Shown: one piece after another, positions 1-29,920 of the stretch
Position numbering within the stretch: the stretch's first letter is position 1
How the letters are laid out: each line of letters starts with the position of its first letter
Origin: Branchiostoma floridae
Taxonomy: Eukaryota > Chordata > Leptocardii > Amphioxiformes > Branchiostomatidae
DNA: 64,000 nucleotides
Direction of reading: 5' to 3'
Assembly (NCBI RefSeq): GCF_000003815.2
Contig: NC_049995.1
Location: 16,040,931 to 16,104,930 of the forward strand
Notes under the pieces: model-generated
Database searches by the model: none
Told to the model about the DNA's origin: nothing
The model's input: only the letters and a program-made list of their open reading frames with translations
Position numbers and translations under genes: made by a program

Positions 1-187
1 CTCAGGAAAATTTCGGCTATTAGATAAACTTCGCCGAGAAGGTTATATTTTTGTATTTGTGGTTGCTCTTTTTCAAGCCTTCCTTGCGCAGGTGTATTAT
101 TATCATTTATTTGTTCCATTTTTTGCCATTACTTGATTATAAAAATAAATAATAAACAAACAAACATTAAAATCATTTTTTACCCAG

Positions 188-13018
<12,831 letters not shown>

Positions 13019-13149
13019 CGCATTGACAAAGGAATAAGTAGACTGTTAATATCTATTTCTTAAGAACGTTTACCTTCACGAAATGGAAACATGTTGTTTT
13101 TGCTCCGTTTAGTCCTCCTCTTCTTTCAGCATCCATCTTTTCCTCTCCA

Positions 13150-13262
13150 AACATATGAGGTCAATGACGGCTGGCACTATGGTCACTGATATAGCGACCC
13201 TAATGGTTCATTACATCATGTAATAAGTGGCAGGACAGAGCTGGAGGGGCTGGTCATCCAAT
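13150..13262. repeat. dispersed repeat, copy 2 (see 2560-2690)
   Basis: Lies about 130 bp beyond the EGF-gene stop, probably within its 3' UTR. Shares GAGGTCAATGAC, ATGTAATAAGTGGCAGGACA and GGGGCTGGTCA with the copy at 2560-2690, same orientation. Confidence 0.55.
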
Positions 13263-13925
13263 AACGTTATTGAAATGTGTTGGAGTAAGAATACAGGGCT
13301 GTTGAGTAGGAATACAGGGATGTTAAGCCATAGCTAAAGCTGTGGGAATGACATCAATTAGGACTTGACCATGTTGACCATGATTGAAGGGGGCATATAG
13401 TTTGTTACGGTAGACCATGTGAAGGTAAATATTATGCAAGTGCCTGTAAAGATGTTACCTTTCAAGCTATCGTTTCGACTTGACGAAATGTTAATCTTAC
13501 AGTGACGACCAAGCATAGATAGCACAGATGATTCACACGTAACACGTAAAACCTACTTGACAGATATTCCAACTGACTACACCTATACTTCACTTTTCTT
13601 TCTTCTTCCTCTTGCTTTCTGATTTACGTTTAACAAACATACCAAATAATGCATCACAGAAAGACTCCATGCTCTATGTAACTGACGACGGCAACCGGCC
13701 AACCAACTAACGTGTGTTTGACCACAGTGTGCCCTACTAACATTTGTGTTTGATAACAGACTAACAAACTAACACACTGTTTACATAGGACGAAGAATAC
13801 TATTCAAACTGTATGAAGTTACTCTCTGACATGGAATTACCTGATAACACCCCAACTAACGAACTAACAGATATACGTCGATGGATTTAGATATCCGGGT
13901 AATAAGATACACCCAATAGAAATTA

Positions 13926-13996
13926 CTCAAGCAACTGGATATGACTTTTGGAATTTTGATTCCAATATCATATCCAGTTGCTTGAGTAATTTATTG
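13926..13996. repeat. short palindrome of the ACTCAAGCAACTGGATA family
   Basis: AATTACTCAAGCAACTGGAT and ATCCAGTTGCTTGAGTAATT face each other around a ~30-bp centre, so the whole 71 bp folds back. The same 17-bp core is found at 28910, 37904, 60130 and (inverted) 60260. Confidence 0.85.
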
Positions 13997-14399
13997 TAGC
14001 TATTTGGAGTAACTAACCGATATGTCTAGTTGCCAATGACTAACACATTAGCTTCCGAAAACAAACTAACCAACTAACAGACATCGAGTACACTTCTATA
14101 ACAATATCATTTCTAAGTAGAAAGTAAACAAGTAACGTTACTAACCAATGGCAATATATCAAGCTGACGAAGCCATCAACAATATGTCTTATAAGTGAAG
14201 GCGTACAGCAAGACTAACAAGACAGGGAAGCATGCTGAACTAACGATAGATAACCAATACTTGTGCATGAAGAACATTTTGACTGCTTTTACAATTACTG
14301 CCAACTTGTAAATGACAAGTGCGTATACTAACGTATATTGTAACCAAATAAGAAGAAACAGATGACGTTTCATCCTACGAGTAGTTAACGCACTGACGG

Positions 14400-17300
14400 A
14401 TTTACTAACTTACATACTTACTAACTTACTTACTAACTGGCAGCGTGCCTACTTCTACAATTCTTACAACTGACTTCCTGAAACGATCTTGCAGCCACCC
14501 GGCTAATGACTGACTTCCTGACTGACAAACGTTCTTACTTTAAATCGACTGATAACTGACTTATTGACTGACATTCTTACCTCTACACGACTGATCACTG
14601 ACTTACTAACTGACAAACCTCCTTAATCTATTCTAACCCGACTGATAAGTGACTTACTGACTGACAAACGTTCTTACTTATACCCGACTGACTGACTAAC
14701 AAACGGTTTTATTTCAACTCGTCTGGTAACGGACTTACTGACTGACAAAACTTCTAACTTCCACTTGATTGACATCTGACTTATGACTGAAAAACGTTCT
14801 CACTTCCACCCGACTTATACCTGACATACTGACTGACAAAAGTCGTTACTTCGACCCGAATGATCACTGATTTCTTGACTGACAAACGTTCTTACTTTCA
14901 CCAGACTTATAACTGACTTACTGACTGACAGACGTTATTACTTCCAACCGACTGATCACTGACAACTGACTGACTAACATTCTTACTTATACCCGACTGA
15001 TCACTGACGTACTAACTGACGAACGTTCTTATACCGATCACTGACTTACTGACTGACAAATGTCCTTACTTTAAATCGAATGATAACTGACTTATTGACT
15101 GACAAACAACCTTCCCTCTACCCGACTGGCACTGAATTAATCACTGACAAACGCTCCGACAACTGGCTTATTGACTGACAGACATTCTTACTTCCAACTG
15201 ACTGCAAATATTCTGTCTGTCTTATTGACTTACCGACTTATTGACTGACAAACTTACTTCTACACGACTAACCACTGACTTACTGACGAACATACCTTCT
15301 TACTTATACACGACTAACCACTGACTTACTGACTGACAAACGTCCTTGGTCTAACTCGACTGACAAATGTTCTTTCTTTTAACTCGACTGGTACCTGATT
15401 GACAAGCGTTCTTACTTATACCGACAACTGACTTACTGACTGACAAACGTTCTTTCTTTTAAATTTACTTGACTGGTAACTGATTGACTTACGAACATTC
15501 TTAGTTATACCCGACTAATAACTGACTTATTGACTAACAAATAGTTTTACTTCAACTCGACTGGTGACGGACGTACTGACTGATAAGTATTCTAACCTCC
15601 ACCTGACTGATCTTACTGACTGACAAACGCTTTTTTAACTCGACTGGTAATTGATTGACTGACAGCCTTGCTTCTACCAGACTGATAACTGACTCACTGA
15701 CTGACAAACGCTCTTACTTCCAACCAACTAATAACTGGTTTATTGACCGACTAACTTTCCTACTTTTACACGACTGATGAATGAATTACTGACTGACTGA
15801 CTGACAAACGTTCTTACTTTAAATCGACTGATAACTGACATATTGACTGACATTCTTACCTCTACACTGATGTATTAACTGACAAGCCTCATTAATCTAT
15901 TCTTACCCGACTGATACGTGACTTACTGACTGACAAACGTTCTTACTTATACCCGACTGTTTGACTCACAAACGGCTTTACTTCAACTCGACTGGTAACG
16001 AACTTCCACCTGAATGACAACTGACTTACGATTGAAAAACGTTCTCACTTCCACCCGACTTATTCTGACTTACTGACTGACGTACATTCTTACTTTTACA
16101 CGACTATTTACTGACTTACTGACTGACAAACGTTCTTGGTCTAACTTGACTGATAAGCGACTAAATACTGACAAACGTTCTTCCGTAAACTCGACTGGTA
16201 ACTGATTGCCTTACTTCTACCCGACTGATAACTGACTTACTGACTGGCAACCGCTTTTATATAATGACTGGCTTATTGACTGACATTCTTACTTCTACAC
16301 GACTGATCACTGACTTGCTGACTGACAAATATTCTTTCTTTAACCCGACTGGTGACTGATTGACTGACAAATATTCTTATTTATACACGACTGATAACTG
16401 ACTTACTGACTAACAAACGGTTTTACTTCTACCAGACTGATAACGTACTGACTGACAAAATCCTTAATCTAACTCGACTGACATATTACTTACTGACTGA
16501 CTAACGTTCTTCAACTCGACTGGTGACTGACAAACGTTGTTACTTATACCCGACTGACTGACTGACTGGTTTTAATTCAACTACTGGCAACGGACTTACC
16601 GACTGACATAAACTCTTAGTTGACTTAGTTCCACCCGACTTATAACTGAATTACTGACAAACGGTCTTACCTCTACTTGACTGAGAACTGCCTTACTGAC
16701 TGACAAACGCTATTACCTCCATCTGACTGACAACTTACTGAATGACAACCGTTCTTACTTTCACACGACTGATAACTGACTTACTGACTGACAAAATTTT
16801 CTAGTTCCATCCAACCGACAACTGACTGACATATACTCTTACTTCCTCCTCACCTCACCTCACCGGTCCCATAGCCTCACCTTCACCCGACTTATAACTG
16901 TGTTACTTCCACTTGATTGATAACTGACTTACTGAATGACAAACGTTCTTACTTTCACACGACTGATAATTGACTCATCGACTATCCAACTTTCTCGAGT
17001 TTTCATCCAGCTTACAACTGACATTACTTATACTCGATTAATGATTGACTTACTAACTGAACTTGTTTAACTTGTGCATTGGTGACATTCCATTTGACTG
17101 ATTATTTACTGGAGGACTGACTTGACTAACGGATACCCTTTTTATCTTTTACGACTCACTTTGTCTGACTGATCCAATGACGACAATTGTCATTTCTGAC
17201 TGATACGTGCCTTTTCGGTTAACACTTTTCCTCTATGTACCTACCATATTGACTTGCTAATGTACTGTGAGATACACTGGGCAAGTAATCACTAGTATTG

Positions 17301-17450
17301 GAAAATTCTTTGTTGCCTTGCATTACCAATGTTCTAAGCTACATTCGACTGATGTCTGACTGACTGCATTGTTACTGTAACTGTAATTTGATAGGTTAAA
17401 TTTTTACTGCTAGTAATAGTACTGACTACTGATTGACTGACTGACTGAGT
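14400..17450. repeat. degenerate satellite, ~46-bp unit built of TGAC/TAAC tetramers
   Basis: About 3 kb repeat a unit close to ACTGACTTACTGACTGACAA, then ACGTTCTTACTTCTACCCGA and CTGATA (about 46 bp), with many substitutions and length changes; roughly 60 copies would fit. Isolated ACTAAC/TGACT motifs already appear from ~13700. All frames are saturated with stops, so it is noncoding. It begins about 1.4 kb after the EGF-gene stop, and the first AATAAA signals seen beyond that stop lie after the array near 17562-17588 (CAAATAAA twice). Confidence 0.85.
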
Positions 17451-17459
17451 ATTGCCCGT

Positions 17460-18330
17460 ATAAACATTATTATCGTTATCATCGTCGTCGCTTTGATTAT
17501 TGTCGTTTAAATGACTATTAATGCATATTTCTTACTTCCTGTGTGTATTTCAATTTTGGTCAAATAAACCAAGTTGTGGTCAAATAAAGAAATAATAGCC
17601 AGTTTTAGTAGAAGCTAGTTTTCTCAGTTTACATGCTGTACTGTATGTCACATGCCATATGCTTCATAATGAAACCATACGTGCACGGCTAAACACGAAA
17701 AAATCCTTCAATAAATCTGCTGGGCTATACACGTCTTGCTGCTGTTTGTTTTGCTGATTTTATCTTACTTGTGACTCGGTTGTTAGAACACAAAATCTGA
17801 TCATCAAATAGATTGTGCTCATACTACAGTACTGTAAGCTTCATGTAGATATCTCAGTGAGGAAAAGAATCATCTAATCATCGAAAAAGGACCTCAACAA
17901 AGTGGTCTGATTGATGTTTCTACTATTAGATATTATGAAACGCCAAAGGTATTTACGAATATTGAATATTACACAGCTCTGTATCACACCCACAATAGCA
18001 CACTTTGCCACGTAGCTGGCCATAGATTCGGCATTGAGATCATCGCTATCAACTTCCATTATGACTAGTATTTTCGATTGTTGCTTGTAGTCTCTTAAAT
18101 TGACCCCCGATGACCGCACGAGATAGAGGGTAGGTTATAAACCAGAAGATGGACAAAGACCAAAGTCCGGGGAAGATGATATAACGGTCAAAGGGCATCA
18201 CCCCTTCTTAGCAGGTGGAACCAAGACGATTTCTTCAGACATTGTCAACTATTCTCCGAGCTACCCGTGCTTTACTTTTTTTTATAGAAGTGCCGTCCTT
18301 TCGTTTTAGTGAGTGTTCTATTTCTTCTCA
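17460..18330. other. intergenic / promoter side of the VCBS gene
   Basis: Two CAAATAAA motifs at 17562-17590 could be poly(A) signals for a very long EGF-gene 3' UTR. The rest has no recognised feature. The 5' UTR of the VCBS-type gene must start somewhere before 18333; I see no TATA box or CpG cluster. Confidence 0.35.
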
Positions 18331-18332
18331 AG

Positions 18333-23847
<5,515 letters not shown>

Positions 23848-24172
23848 GGCCGTACTGATTTTTTTTTAAATATAGGATTCTGGATTTTCTTAGGAGAGTC
23901 TGGTTAAATTCCAGCCTCTTCACTCATTTAATATATGAAACTTCGAATTCTCCTATGAGAGATTGAAATTTCAAAAGTTCTGGTTCAAATCCAACCTGTC
24001 CTATCAATATGACAAACCGTTCAACGAAAAACATACATTTGAAAAGATTTTTGTATGCCTTGTGTGTCTTGTTGTCTTTTCAGTCCTACTTTTACGTTTT
24101 TGATATTCCTATGATGTTTTTAAGGATTGCTTAAATCTGCTTAATGCCGCAGCGAGTTTGCCGGCCATCTAG

Positions 24173-24323
24173 TAATCTCCAAGCAGATCTAAAAGAGAGA
24201 TTTACTACGGTAGTAAAATACTGTATCAAAAGCTGGCAAAGGAGTTTAGCCGACCTATATAGCTAGGAGTGTCTATATCTTTTGATACAATCTTCTGCTA
24301 CCGTAGAATCTCCTTGGAGATTA
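24173..24323. repeat. MITE, TAATCTCCAAGCAGAT family, copy 1
   Basis: Starts TAATCTCCAAGCAGATCTA, ends TAGAATCTCCTTGGAGATTA, 151 bp, with inverted inner blocks ACGGTAGTAAAATA and CTACCGTAG. A TA dinucleotide bounds both ends, as for Tc1/mariner-type insertions. Relatives: 48803-48933, and the ends of 49160-49452. Confidence 0.8.
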
Positions 24324-24339
24324 GCTGCCTAGTGGAATT

Positions 24340-25660
24340 AAACGTATTCAATCTCCACTTCCGCCAAGCTATTTACCGATTTTCCGTTCTAGATGGCGAA
24401 CTTATTATAATTACATGCGGTAACATCTTATAAGATAAGGAAGGGAAAGAAGTGAATGACCGACCCCCAGCCATTTACACATAGACAACCCATTGTTGTC
24501 TGTCTATTCTTTGCCATCGCCGTATGCACTTTATTCCAGTGTTGTTTGTCCAGACGTGAAATTGTAATAGGCGCTGTCCAACCGTCACTTACACACCTGT
24601 TTTTAAGAGCCCATGGATAGTGTGTGTGTGGCATATATTGTGCATAGTATAAAGGGTCCGGTCACAATGCCCCCCCCCCCTGTTCGATCATGGTTCTATT
24701 TCGAACACCTCCGTCAAAAACAGTCATTTCTGCAGTTTTTGACGGAGGTGTTCGATATAGAATAGGGGGTTCTATCTGTTCGATATGGCGTTCGACGGAA
24801 TCGGTCCATTGTCGTACAATCGTCTTACATGCAATCGAAGACATGAGGGCATTCTTGTAATGTTCGTGTTTATGTCGTATAAAATTAAGCTGTTTTGTTA
24901 AGGAAACAGCTTATCAACGTCCGTTCACGCTTGCGTATGTGTGTATAAGTTCCGTATTGACATTTTTCTGGATTTAGGACCAAAGATGTGGTATTTTTCT
25001 CTAAGATAAACAGACCAAACAACAGAAAATGTAATGAGTTGAAATTTGTCACAACATAGGTGAGGATAGATAACTTCTTGAGACTGAAATATCTGCATGT
25101 GTTGTTCAGATATTGATGAGAGACTGAGTTGCAGCTGCATCACATAAAACTATGTTTAAGTCGTGCAATTATTGAGGTATGTTTGTCCCAACCACGACGG
25201 TTACACCTTCAACGGATACATTTATTTAAGACCATTAGATAACACACAAATCATGTGGATGAGAAGACACATAATGTGTATTTTTATGAGTACGTTTTAT
25301 TGTGACAATCCGAACGCGCACCTCTACAAATTCCAACATTAACCGCGTTTACACTTTTCCTCAGTGTAAACATGTTATAGGCAACTTTCTTGTGCCTCAC
25401 AAATAGGAGAACTTCATAAGCAAACTTCATATCATAAAGCGCTGCACTTTTGCACATTTGAACACCGTTCGGAACAGGAAAAGCGGTGGGCTGTATTCTG
25501 GCCACAGACTCTATACATCCCCAATTTAACATTCCTTTCTTCTGACTTTTACATAGCAGTTTAACTACGCACAAAATGACTAATGTTCAAGTAGATATTC
25601 CGATGGCAAAATCTTTCTGTCGACCAGGACAGCATCCATGTGCCAAGACAGCCTTCATGG
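24340..25660. other. intergenic stretch with one compact hairpin
   Basis: Downstream of the VCBS gene. Apart from a C run at 24670-24680 and the hairpin at 24694-24762 (arms TTCTATTTCGAACACCTCCG and its near complement, 15-nt loop) I see no gene, RNA or repeat border. No AATAAA was found just after the VCBS stop. Confidence 0.4.
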
Positions 25661-25663
25661 CTT

Positions 25664-25990
25664 AGACTGAACTTCTTACATCTGCTTGGAGATAACTCGT
25701 AGGTCTAGTCAGACTTACATCTGCTTGGAGATGACGTATGGGTCTAGTCAGACTGAACTCCTTACATCTGCTTGGAGATGACGTATGGTTCTAGTCAGAC
25801 TGAACTCCTTACATCTGCTTGGAGATGACGTATGGTTCTAGTCAGACTGAACTCCTTACATCTGCTTGGAGATGACGTATGGTTCTAGTCAAACTGAACT
25901 CCTTACATCTGCTTGGAGATGACGTATGGTTCTAGTCAGACTGAACTCCTTACATCTGCTTGGAGATGACGCATAGGACTAGTCGGATTG
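25664..25990. repeat. 47-bp minisatellite, seven copies
   Basis: The unit CTGAACTCCTTACATCTGCT continues TGGAGATGACGTATGGTTCT and AGTCAGA, exactly 47 bp. The core ACATCTGCTTGGAGA starts at about 25678, 25717, 25763, 25810, 25857, 25904 and 25951. The middle copies are almost identical and the outer ones diverged. The unit contains ATCTGCTTGGAGAT, the terminal sequence of the neighbouring MITE family. Confidence 0.95.
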
Positions 25991-26165
25991 AACTATTAGT
26001 CCCCTTTTATCCATTTAGCCATCCATTCATCCCTTCTTTTCAGAGTTTATCAACCTCGAGCTCTGTCTAATCATGCGGTTTAAAAACCAGAAAAACCGAC
26101 CCAGATTTCAAACGTTGACAATCCAGTGCACACCCCTTTCTCTGTAACGTTACAGTATTAATAAT

Positions 26166-26460
26166 TTAGTTGCCATAGTAAACTGTGTTTGCAATGATAA
26201 TACGCCCTTGTATGATTTTAAAAGATTTATCTCTGTGCTTTGATGATAACCGTCTTACACTTAGTCCTTTGTTTGGGGTGTAATTATGTGCATACCTGGA
26301 TAACCATGTAATGACAGGTTTGCCCTTGAGTGCGTGATTATAAAGGTGACCTCTCGTCGGTTTACAAATGGACGACTGGTTCGACGTGTTCGATTCTTCT
26401 GTAATGCGCCTGCGCACTGGCGCGCTGGCGGCAACGCTGGCGGCCATGATGGTGAGATTA
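26166..26460. other. GC-rich patch with possible first exon
   Basis: A plus-strand ATG at 26368 opens MDDWFDVFDSSVMRLRTGAL, then AATLAAMM, followed by a good donor (ATG|GTGAGA) at 26450. The opposite strand is also open (MAASVAASAPVRRRITEES...). ATGCGCCTGCGCA at 26401-26413 is one base off a canonical NRF1 site. No continuing exon was found on either strand, so I would not call a gene. Confidence 0.2.
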
Positions 26461-26504
26461 GAAATGACGCATGTCGAGTTTTGAGATTTTTGTCAGTTGC
26501 TTAA

Positions 26505-26745
26505 TGTGCAGATTCAGAACTTGAGCATACTGAGTTCGAATTCCCAAAAGGTTCCGATGCTGTGCCCTTGAAAAAGGCACTTTACACCAAAATCCTTGCT
26601 TTACGCATGTAAAAACGAGCCCCTACATATTGCTTCGGTTGGGGACGTCCCTCAGATAGAACTTTAAATGGAGGTCCAATCCAGTCATGAAATGAAGGGT
26701 CGTTGGAATCCAGTTTTTGTCACTGGATGGTCGGTATGCGATCGG
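26505..26745 (+). repeat. decayed tRNA-type SINE
   Basis: GAGTTCGAATTCCC (B box) is followed by GTGCCCTTGAAAAAGGCACT TTACAC, the phrase found after the tRNA head in many invertebrate SINEs, and a ~150-bp body. The A-box side is too decayed to place the 5' end. Confidence 0.5.
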
Positions 26746-26759
26746 CCATCTAGTCTTAT

Positions 26760-27560
26760 GAATTGTTGTCATACAAGTTTTCTGATTTTGCATGGAACTG
26801 TCGAGTTTCTATAGGCTAACTAATGACGATTAATGGGGATTTTGCTCTCTAAGGTCAACTAGCCTTGGGATGTGCCAGCTTGTGTCTTTGTACCATATTT
26901 TTGGTGTCAAACATGAATGCTGCTTCAGACATTTAGAATTTTTTTCATGTAAAAAAATGCCTTCCACTTTTCTGGTCTGAATTGACCCTTTGTTTCTTTA
27001 TTCTTTAATACAACGTTAAACGCATCTAAATGTAGTGATGGATGTCACTCGAAACGTTGTAGAAATTGAGTTGGATTTGAATATTGTTTACCTGGATGTC
27101 TGACCTTCATAAACGTTAAACGCATCACGCTTATCAAGAAGAGAAGGGGTGACCCTGTGTGCTTGGTTCAAAACACGAGCCATGTTGAAGCCACATTTGC
27201 ATTGCACGACTAGCGATCGAAAAATCTTTGTCCCCAGTCTGAGTTCAACTGGTTTTTAGTAGTCTCTAGCAGACTGGGTACGCTGGCTAATATATAGAGA
27301 ATGTTTAAATTTGCCAGAGGAGTTTTGGTACTAGAAGGTGAACCTTAGCGTGGAGTGGACTGACTGACCCCCCCCCACCCCCCCCCCCACCCCCGGTCCA
27401 ATTTCCCGATTTTTTCCCCGAATTCGACGATCCCCGTACCCCTGTAGGAAAGCCGGGTGGAGGCTAGCATTTTAGCCTGTTCAATTTTTATGGCTTGACT
27501 TCACTCTCTGTATGAGTCATCCTCATCGATCGTAAATTTTGGCCAAGTACTGTAAAAGTA
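26760..27560. other. intergenic, repeat scraps only
   Basis: It includes GTTTACCTGGATGTCTGACC TTCAT at 27090, the companion module of the ACTCAAGCAACTGG family, preceded by GATGTCACTCGAAACGTT. C-rich runs lie at 27368-27395. No gene. Confidence 0.4.
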
Positions 27561-27574
27561 AAAATGTTCGCGCG

Positions 27575-27725
27575 TTTTTATTTCGTGGTAGGAAGAAGGT
27601 GGAGTGTTCGCTGTGGTTGTAAGTTCGTGTTTGAAACTGTAAAATGTTCGCGGTGGTCTTATTTCGCGGTGGGGCGCTCACCGCGAACATGAGACCACCG
27701 CGAATATATCCCATTTTGAGGTATA
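27575..27725. repeat. CpG-rich internal repeat (TTCGCGGTGG motif)
   Basis: AAAATGTTCGCGGTGGTCTT, TATTTCGCGGTGG and the inverted CACCGCGAACATGAGACCAC recur within 150 bp, so the stretch folds on itself. It appears to be a MITE fragment; borders are unclear. Confidence 0.5.
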
Positions 27726-28147
27726 TCAGACAAGTGTGTGTGTTTAGGTATGTGGCCTGCGTAGCACTCAGTCTTACACATGGAACCTCCGGCAACAAAT
27801 GTCAATGGGTCAAATCCTCTACTTTTGCTTGAAGGGATTGACAAATTCCCAGTACATGTCAATTCTGTACCTCAAACAGAGTAAAAGATAAGGTACACTT
27901 CGTTGTTGATTGTCATATGTATGTTAATGGTAAAAATACTCTATGTAGCTATATAGAAATTAGATCCCCCCCACTTTAGACATATGATTAGCACTGCCAA
28001 ATTTATACTCCTCGTGCGTTTTGACAAACCCATACAGACCCTCATTTTTACCATTACTAAGAAGCGAGAAGAAGCCGATTTTCTGTGTTATACTAGGTCT
28101 ATGATACTATTATGTATGTTCTGTTTCTGTTATGACCTGTACTTAGG

Positions 28148-28327
28148 TAGCCTCCGTTGCAGTCTTCGGACGGGAATTTTTTTGGGGGGGGGGGGGCATC
28201 CCAGGGGAAAATTCGCTATCAAGGCAAACTCCCTTCCACAGCAAACTCCCGTCCTCGGCAAAATCCCCCCCCCCCCCCCCCGCCAAAAAAAAAACCGAGG
28301 CCCGTTTGAAGGCTGCAACGGAGGCTA
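28148..28327. repeat. MITE with TAGCCTCCGTTGCAG ends
   Basis: The 180-bp element begins TAGCCTCCGTTGCAGTCTTC and ends GAAGGCTGCAACGGAGGCTA; inverted arms are ~26 bp. Inside are long G and C homopolymers (28183-28197, 28265-28281), themselves complementary. TA flanks both ends. Confidence 0.85.
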
Positions 28328-28369
28328 TACTTGGGGGTACGTTGGGGGGGGGGGGGGCAGAAATGCACA

Positions 28370-28860
28370 ATAAAGGTCTTTATTCGTTCATTCATTCATT
28401 ACATCACGGACACCTACACGTGTGAGGCAGGCGCTGAACATGCAAACTTTTGTTCTTACATTGATTGATATCAGACAAAGACAATGGTTTAAAGACCACG
28501 CTCAGAACTGTCATTATACGAAAAATGACTTTTTTTATGTATAAAGCAAACGACATTTTGAATAAAACTTTCTGAAACAGAGAAAATAACGTAATGAGCG
28601 TCAAGTTGAATAATACACTAACGTACAGACATTGCATCATTTTTGCTGTTTCTATACCAACTAATGACCCCAAACAATTAGCCCGTTGGCAAAAATTACA
28701 GACGGAGAAAGGGCCACTATCTTTCGGCTTTATCTCAGCCTATTGAATTAAGAGGACCTGTCATAATTACGTCAAATGGCATTCTTGTCGTTTTTTTTCT
28801 TAAAACAGGTGTTTTGGCTGTTTTCGATGAGGCAGACTTTTTCTTGCAACTGATAGTCTG
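28370..28860. other. intergenic, LINE-tail-like start then nothing
   Basis: CAATAAAGGTCTTTATTCGT followed by a short ATTC run resembles a minus-strand LINE 3' end. The rest is unremarkable AT-rich sequence. Confidence 0.35.
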
Positions 28861-28862
28861 AC

Positions 28863-29010
28863 ACGTCGATGAAGGTTAGACATCCAGGTAAGATACGCCA
28901 AAAAAAAGTTACTCAAGCAACTGGATATGGTTTTGGAAACGGTCCGACGTTTCAACTACCATCCTGTAGTTTTCGTCAGTGACACTGAAGAGATCTCGTT
29001 GGAGAGGGTT
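28863..29010 (-). repeat. ACTCAAGCAACTGGATA-family element with hammerhead-like core
   Basis: On the plus strand, the companion module (GATGAAGGTTAGACATCCAG) precedes AGTTACTCAAGCAACTGGAT. On the minus strand, 28979-28946 reads CTGACGA, a hairpin with 6-bp arms (AACTAC/GTAGTT), then GAAAC and GTC. That order of conserved boxes matches a hammerhead ribozyme core (CUGANGA - stem II - GAAA). Stem I pairing is not convincing by eye. Confidence 0.5.
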
Positions 29011-29099
29011 TATATATCCTAGCTGTGAATTAGGATGATTGTCTGACATTTTCAATTCGTAGCGACCATCCTCTGCAACTGCATCCAAACGCGACTTGC

Positions 29100-29542
29100 A
29101 TCCTTGAGCAGCGAAGATTTAAAACGCTTGACTGCTCAAGCGTTCCGTTGCGCTCATTGCCCACACTTGTCCAACCCGTCATTTCAGCTTACCGCCCAAA
29201 TCCGTGGCGCGCTCTATCCATTGTCAGACGTTACCTACAGAGAAAAGGTGCGATAAAAATCTGGTCACCGGCTTGTAACCACAACGATGGTACCCCGGTC
29301 GCAAGACTCTACACACGTGCCGCGTTTAGACATCGTACGGCGTCCGGTCGCGAAGGAATGGGTCGGGGTAGTACAGCCGACGTGGCGGCGAAATTTTAAC
29401 GAGGGCCGTAAACCTGGTCCGGGACAAGCGGTGGAGACTCGGCGGGCGCTCGTGCCTGTTCGCCCGACGAAGTTAGGCGCTACCGCCGCTATCCGTGCCG
29501 TGATCAGCATGCACCTTTCCTGGTCCGAGGCTCTTCAGAATG
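29100..29542 (+). other. CpG-rich stretch with possible exon end
   Basis: This ~440 bp is markedly CpG-rich against its surroundings and open in more than one frame. It ends in a strong donor (CTTCAGAATG|GTGAGT, exon end 29542), with an in-frame ATG at 29509 (MHLSWSEALQN). It could be a first exon and promoter island, or part of an unrecognised element. No downstream exon could be connected. Confidence 0.25.
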
Positions 29543-29920
29543 GTGAGTTTATTTTCTTTATACTACACAGCGGTAAGAAATCAGAAAAACTGACAAACAA
29601 TCCAGTTCTAGATTCTTAACCTAAGGCCGGAGGGAAAGACGCCATTGGAGTTGTGCAACGACTTTTACCCAGTCGGTGGGTTTACTGAGAAATTGTGTAG
29701 CCTTTTCCCGCCATTGCCGATATCTTACAACTTTCTAACTTTTAACTTTACCCGTAACCGGTACGGTAACCCTTTATCTTAACTTTACTGTACTTTCCTC
29801 TTTTCTTCAAAATGTACGGATTGGTTTTGGTTGTTGGACAGTTTTTCACCCTCTTTGTGACTTGTCCTTGAGAAATGTTCGTGATGGAACGCACAGTGAA
29901 GCGTCCCCTTGAGAAGGTAT

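Noticed and set aside
25664-25990. CRISPR-like regular spacing of a repeated 47-bp sequence
   Set aside because: The whole unit repeats with no unique spacers; it is a tandem minisatellite in an animal genome.
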